DNA from: an uncultured Collinsella sp.
GTDB lineage: Bacteria; Actinomycetota; Coriobacteriia; Coriobacteriales; Coriobacteriaceae
Assembly: GCA_902494375.1 (NCBI GenBank)
Contig: CABUTL010000108.1
Coordinates: forward strand, 1-5,573
Reading direction: 5' to 3'
DNA length: 5,573 nt
Every line of letters begins with the position of its first letter. Position 1 is the stretch's first letter. Below, piece after piece: positions 4,907-5,573 of the stretch. Under the pieces are notes generated by a model that saw only the letters and a program-made list of their open reading frames with translations, did not search any database and was not told the DNA's origin. The position numbers were made by a program, and so were the translations under genes.

Positions 4907-5028
4907 TGTCTCTTGCTCCCCTCCTTCCGCTCCCATTCCCGGTACGCCGCCCGAAGCGTCGAGCACATGGTGTCGAGCGCTATCTCGCGCGGGGTCTTGG
5001 GCTTCTCCTCGTGTTCTTTGGCGTCCAT
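4903..5028 (-). CDS. Small hypothetical protein, 41 residues
   Basis: The ATG at 5028 follows the stop of the Cro-like gene directly (TAAATG), and the TGA at 4905-4903 overlaps the GTG of the next gene in GTGA. The product is charged and soluble: an N-terminal KEHEEKPKTPREIA stretch, then a helix (LDTMCSTLRAAYREWERKE). Codons favour G or C in the third position, as in its neighbours. No domain is recognised. The neat stop/start junctions at both ends are the main evidence; the ribosome binding site is weak, so translation likely depends on the upstream gene. Confidence 0.65.
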   Translation of the reverse strand: MDAKEHEEKPKTPREIALDTMCSTLRAAYREWERKEGSKRQ

Positions 5029-5235
5029 TTAGGACACCGTCCGGTTGTCGGTAAGACCGAGTAGGTAGTCAGCCGAACACTTAAACAGGCGAGTCATCGC
5101 CACCAGTTTCGAGCCGGGGATCTCTCCTCCATTCTCATAACTGGCGACAGTAGCTCGACTCTTGAGGCCGATCTTCTCTGCCAGGTCCTCTTGACTGAGA
5201 CCAATGCGGACACGTTCGCTAGCAATGGGATTCAT
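5029..5235 (-). CDS. XRE-family HTH regulator, Cro-like, first gene of the early operon
   Basis: The 68-residue protein is little more than one HTH_3 domain: RVRIGLSQEDLAEKIG, then the recognition region SRATVASYENG (26-36), and the closing helix VAMTRLFKCSADYLLGL (45-61) typical of this family. There is no oligomerisation or protease domain, as in Cro-type proteins. I choose the ATG at 5235 because GGAGGTG (5245-5239) lies just ahead. A longer frame from 5268 would start within an operator and is upstream of the ribosome binding site. It is the first gene leftward of a divergent promoter region with repeated operators and would sit under the promoter that drives the replication genes. It probably represses the opposing promoter and tunes its own; which operator it prefers cannot be told from sequence. 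Confidence 0.9.
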   Translation of the reverse strand: MNPIASERVRIGLSQEDLAEKIGLKSRATVASYENGGEIPGSKLVAMTRLFKCSADYLLGLTDNRTVS

Positions 5236-5238
5236 TTG

Positions 5239-5245
5239 CACCTCC
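5239..5245 (-). promoter_or_regulatory. Ribosome binding site GGAGGTG fixing the Cro-like gene start
   Basis: On the minus strand GGAGGTG ends three bases before the ATG at 5235. It decides for this start over the upstream in-frame ATGs at 5268 and 5247, the second of which partly overlaps the site itself. Confidence 0.8.
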
Positions 5246-5247
5246 AT

Positions 5248-5262
5248 TTCACTATTTGTGAA
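5248..5262. promoter_or_regulatory. Operator copy 1, TTCAC-TATTT-GTGAA
   Basis: This is a perfect inverted repeat with 5-bp arms around a 5-bp spacer. It lies two bases upstream of the ribosome binding site of the Cro-like gene, within its predicted leader. Its centre is 16 bp from that of copy 2, so repressors on both could touch. The 14 bases from 5246 recur exactly at 5311 (copy 3). Confidence 0.8.
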
Positions 5263-5263
5263 C

Positions 5264-5278
5264 TTCACAATACGTGAA
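5264..5278. promoter_or_regulatory. Operator copy 2, TTCAC-AATAC-GTGAA
   Basis: The same perfect 5-bp arms as copy 1 appear here with a different spacer, which shows that the arms are the conserved part. The site overlaps the predicted -10 box and start point of the leftward promoter, so a bound repressor would block early-operon transcription directly. Confidence 0.8.
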
Positions 5279-5305
5279 TATAGATTAGTGCTCAGCTGTT
5301 TGCAA
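5277..5305 (-). promoter_or_regulatory. Leftward early promoter (drives the Cro-like gene and replication operon)
   Basis: On the minus strand, -35 TTGCAA (5305-5300) and -10 TATATT (5282-5277) are separated by 17 bp. Transcription would start near 5270, inside operator copy 2, leaving a leader of about 35 bases. The match is 4 of 6 for the -35 and 5 of 6 for the -10. The prediction rests on sequence and position only. Confidence 0.6.
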
Positions 5306-5312
5306 GCATGAT

Positions 5313-5327
5313 TTCACTATTTGTAAA
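5313..5327. promoter_or_regulatory. Operator copy 3, TTCAC-TATTT-GTAAA
   Basis: This is the third copy, with one mismatch in the right arm (GTAAA for GTGAA) and the same spacer as copy 1. It covers the predicted -35 of the rightward promoter. The imperfect arm may make it a weaker site than copies 1 and 2, as expected for a graded switch. Confidence 0.75.
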
Positions 5328-5341
5328 TCTTTTTGTACAAT
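5313..5341 (+). promoter_or_regulatory. Rightward promoter for the divergent repressor gene
   Basis: A -35 TTCACT (5313-5318) and a -10 TACAAT (5336-5341) are separated by 17 bp. Transcription would start near 5348, about 23 bases before the GTG at 5371. The -35 lies within operator copy 3, so binding there would shut this promoter off. Matches are 4 of 6 and 5 of 6. Confidence 0.6.
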
Positions 5342-5370
5342 ATGCTCACGCTTAGAAACAGGAGGTAACC

Positions 5371-5573
5371 GTGGGCATGAAGTTTCGCCTCAAAGAAACG
5401 AGGCTCAAATACAAGAAGAAGCAGCCAGAGGTTGCCAGCGCACTCGGCATCGGCGTACCCATGTACTCGATGATTGAAAACGGGCAGCGCGAGATAAATG
5501 GAACGAAGCTTGTGAAGCTTGCCAGATTCTATGGGTGCTCTGTCGATGAGTTGCTTGGGACTGGTTCGTGGGA
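5371..5573 (+). CDS. XRE-family HTH repressor, CI-like candidate (partial, continues past window end)
   Basis: The frame is open to the end of the window for 67 residues. The HTH_3 domain is visible: RLKETRLKYKKKQPEVASALGI, recognition region VPMYSMIENGQREI (29-42), and closing helix LVKLARFYGCSVDELLG (48-62). It is transcribed away from the replication operon, as expected of the lysogeny side of a phage switch, so I take it as the CI-like repressor. Whether a C-terminal peptidase or dimerisation domain follows cannot be seen. GGAGGT ends four bases before the GTG at 5371 and ten before the in-frame ATG at 5377, so either could be the start. Its codons are richer in A and T than those of the operon (AAA, ATA, GAA, CTT), consistent with a different history. 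Confidence 0.85.
   Translation, partial: MGMKFRLKETRLKYKKKQPEVASALGIGVPMYSMIENGQREINGTKLVKLARFYGCSVDELLGTGSW

Noticed and set aside
5333..5340. TTGTACAA palindrome as a fourth operator
   Set aside because: It lacks the TTCAC/GTGAA arms and is mostly accounted for by the -10 box of the rightward promoter.

Overview
The window is the early replication/recombination region of a temperate phage or prophage, together with its divergent regulatory switch. The base composition is high in GC, clearly above 60% by eye, except for an AT-rich switch region at about 5236-5370. The genes are tightly packed on one strand. Two families, DUF1351 and ERF, are known mainly from phages of Firmicutes. In a high-GC context this combination suggests a phage of a gut actinobacterium such as a member of Coriobacteriia. 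That host assignment is inference; no host gene, attachment site or integrase is visible.

Layout, read in the direction of transcription from right to left. At 5371-5573 a rightward XRE-type repressor runs off the end of the window. Between 5236 and 5370 lies a divergent control region with two opposed sigma70-like promoters and three copies of a TTCAC-N5-GTGAA operator. Leftward from it runs one probable operon of thirteen genes: a Cro-like XRE regulator (5029-5235), a 41-residue protein (4903-5028), an HTH plus zinc-ribbon protein (4544-4906), a small membrane protein (4215-4496), a 112-residue phage protein (3884-4222), a PD-(D/E)XK nuclease-like protein (3523-3891), two small unknowns (3308-3520 and 3087-3308), a DUF1351 protein (2194-3087), an ERF single-strand annealing protein (1636-2193), a 115-residue accessory protein (1285-1632), SSB (713-1288), a 36-residue membrane peptide (603-713), and a DUF6291-type replication protein (1-603) whose C-terminus lies outside the window. 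Nearly all junctions overlap or abut at the stop and start codons, so translation is probably coupled. The only visible gap within the operon is 47 bp (4497-4543).

The functional logic is that of a recombination-dependent phage replication module. ERF anneals single strands with SSB and DUF1351 as partners. The nuclease could process branched DNA. The last gene probably starts replication.

The most notable signal is inside that last gene. Four identical 16-bp imperfect-palindrome repeats (CCGAAACCCCCGTTTC) start at 264, 296, 318 and 351, spaced 32, 22 and 33 bp apart, close to whole helical turns. One copy is read in a different codon frame from the other three, so the conservation is at DNA level. 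Immediately downstream in the gene is a lower-GC tract with 10-bp quasi-repeats (186-245). Iterons followed by an easily melted tract, in the linker-coding part of the initiator gene, is the arrangement of the phage lambda origin in gene O. This is therefore a strong candidate for the phage replication origin.
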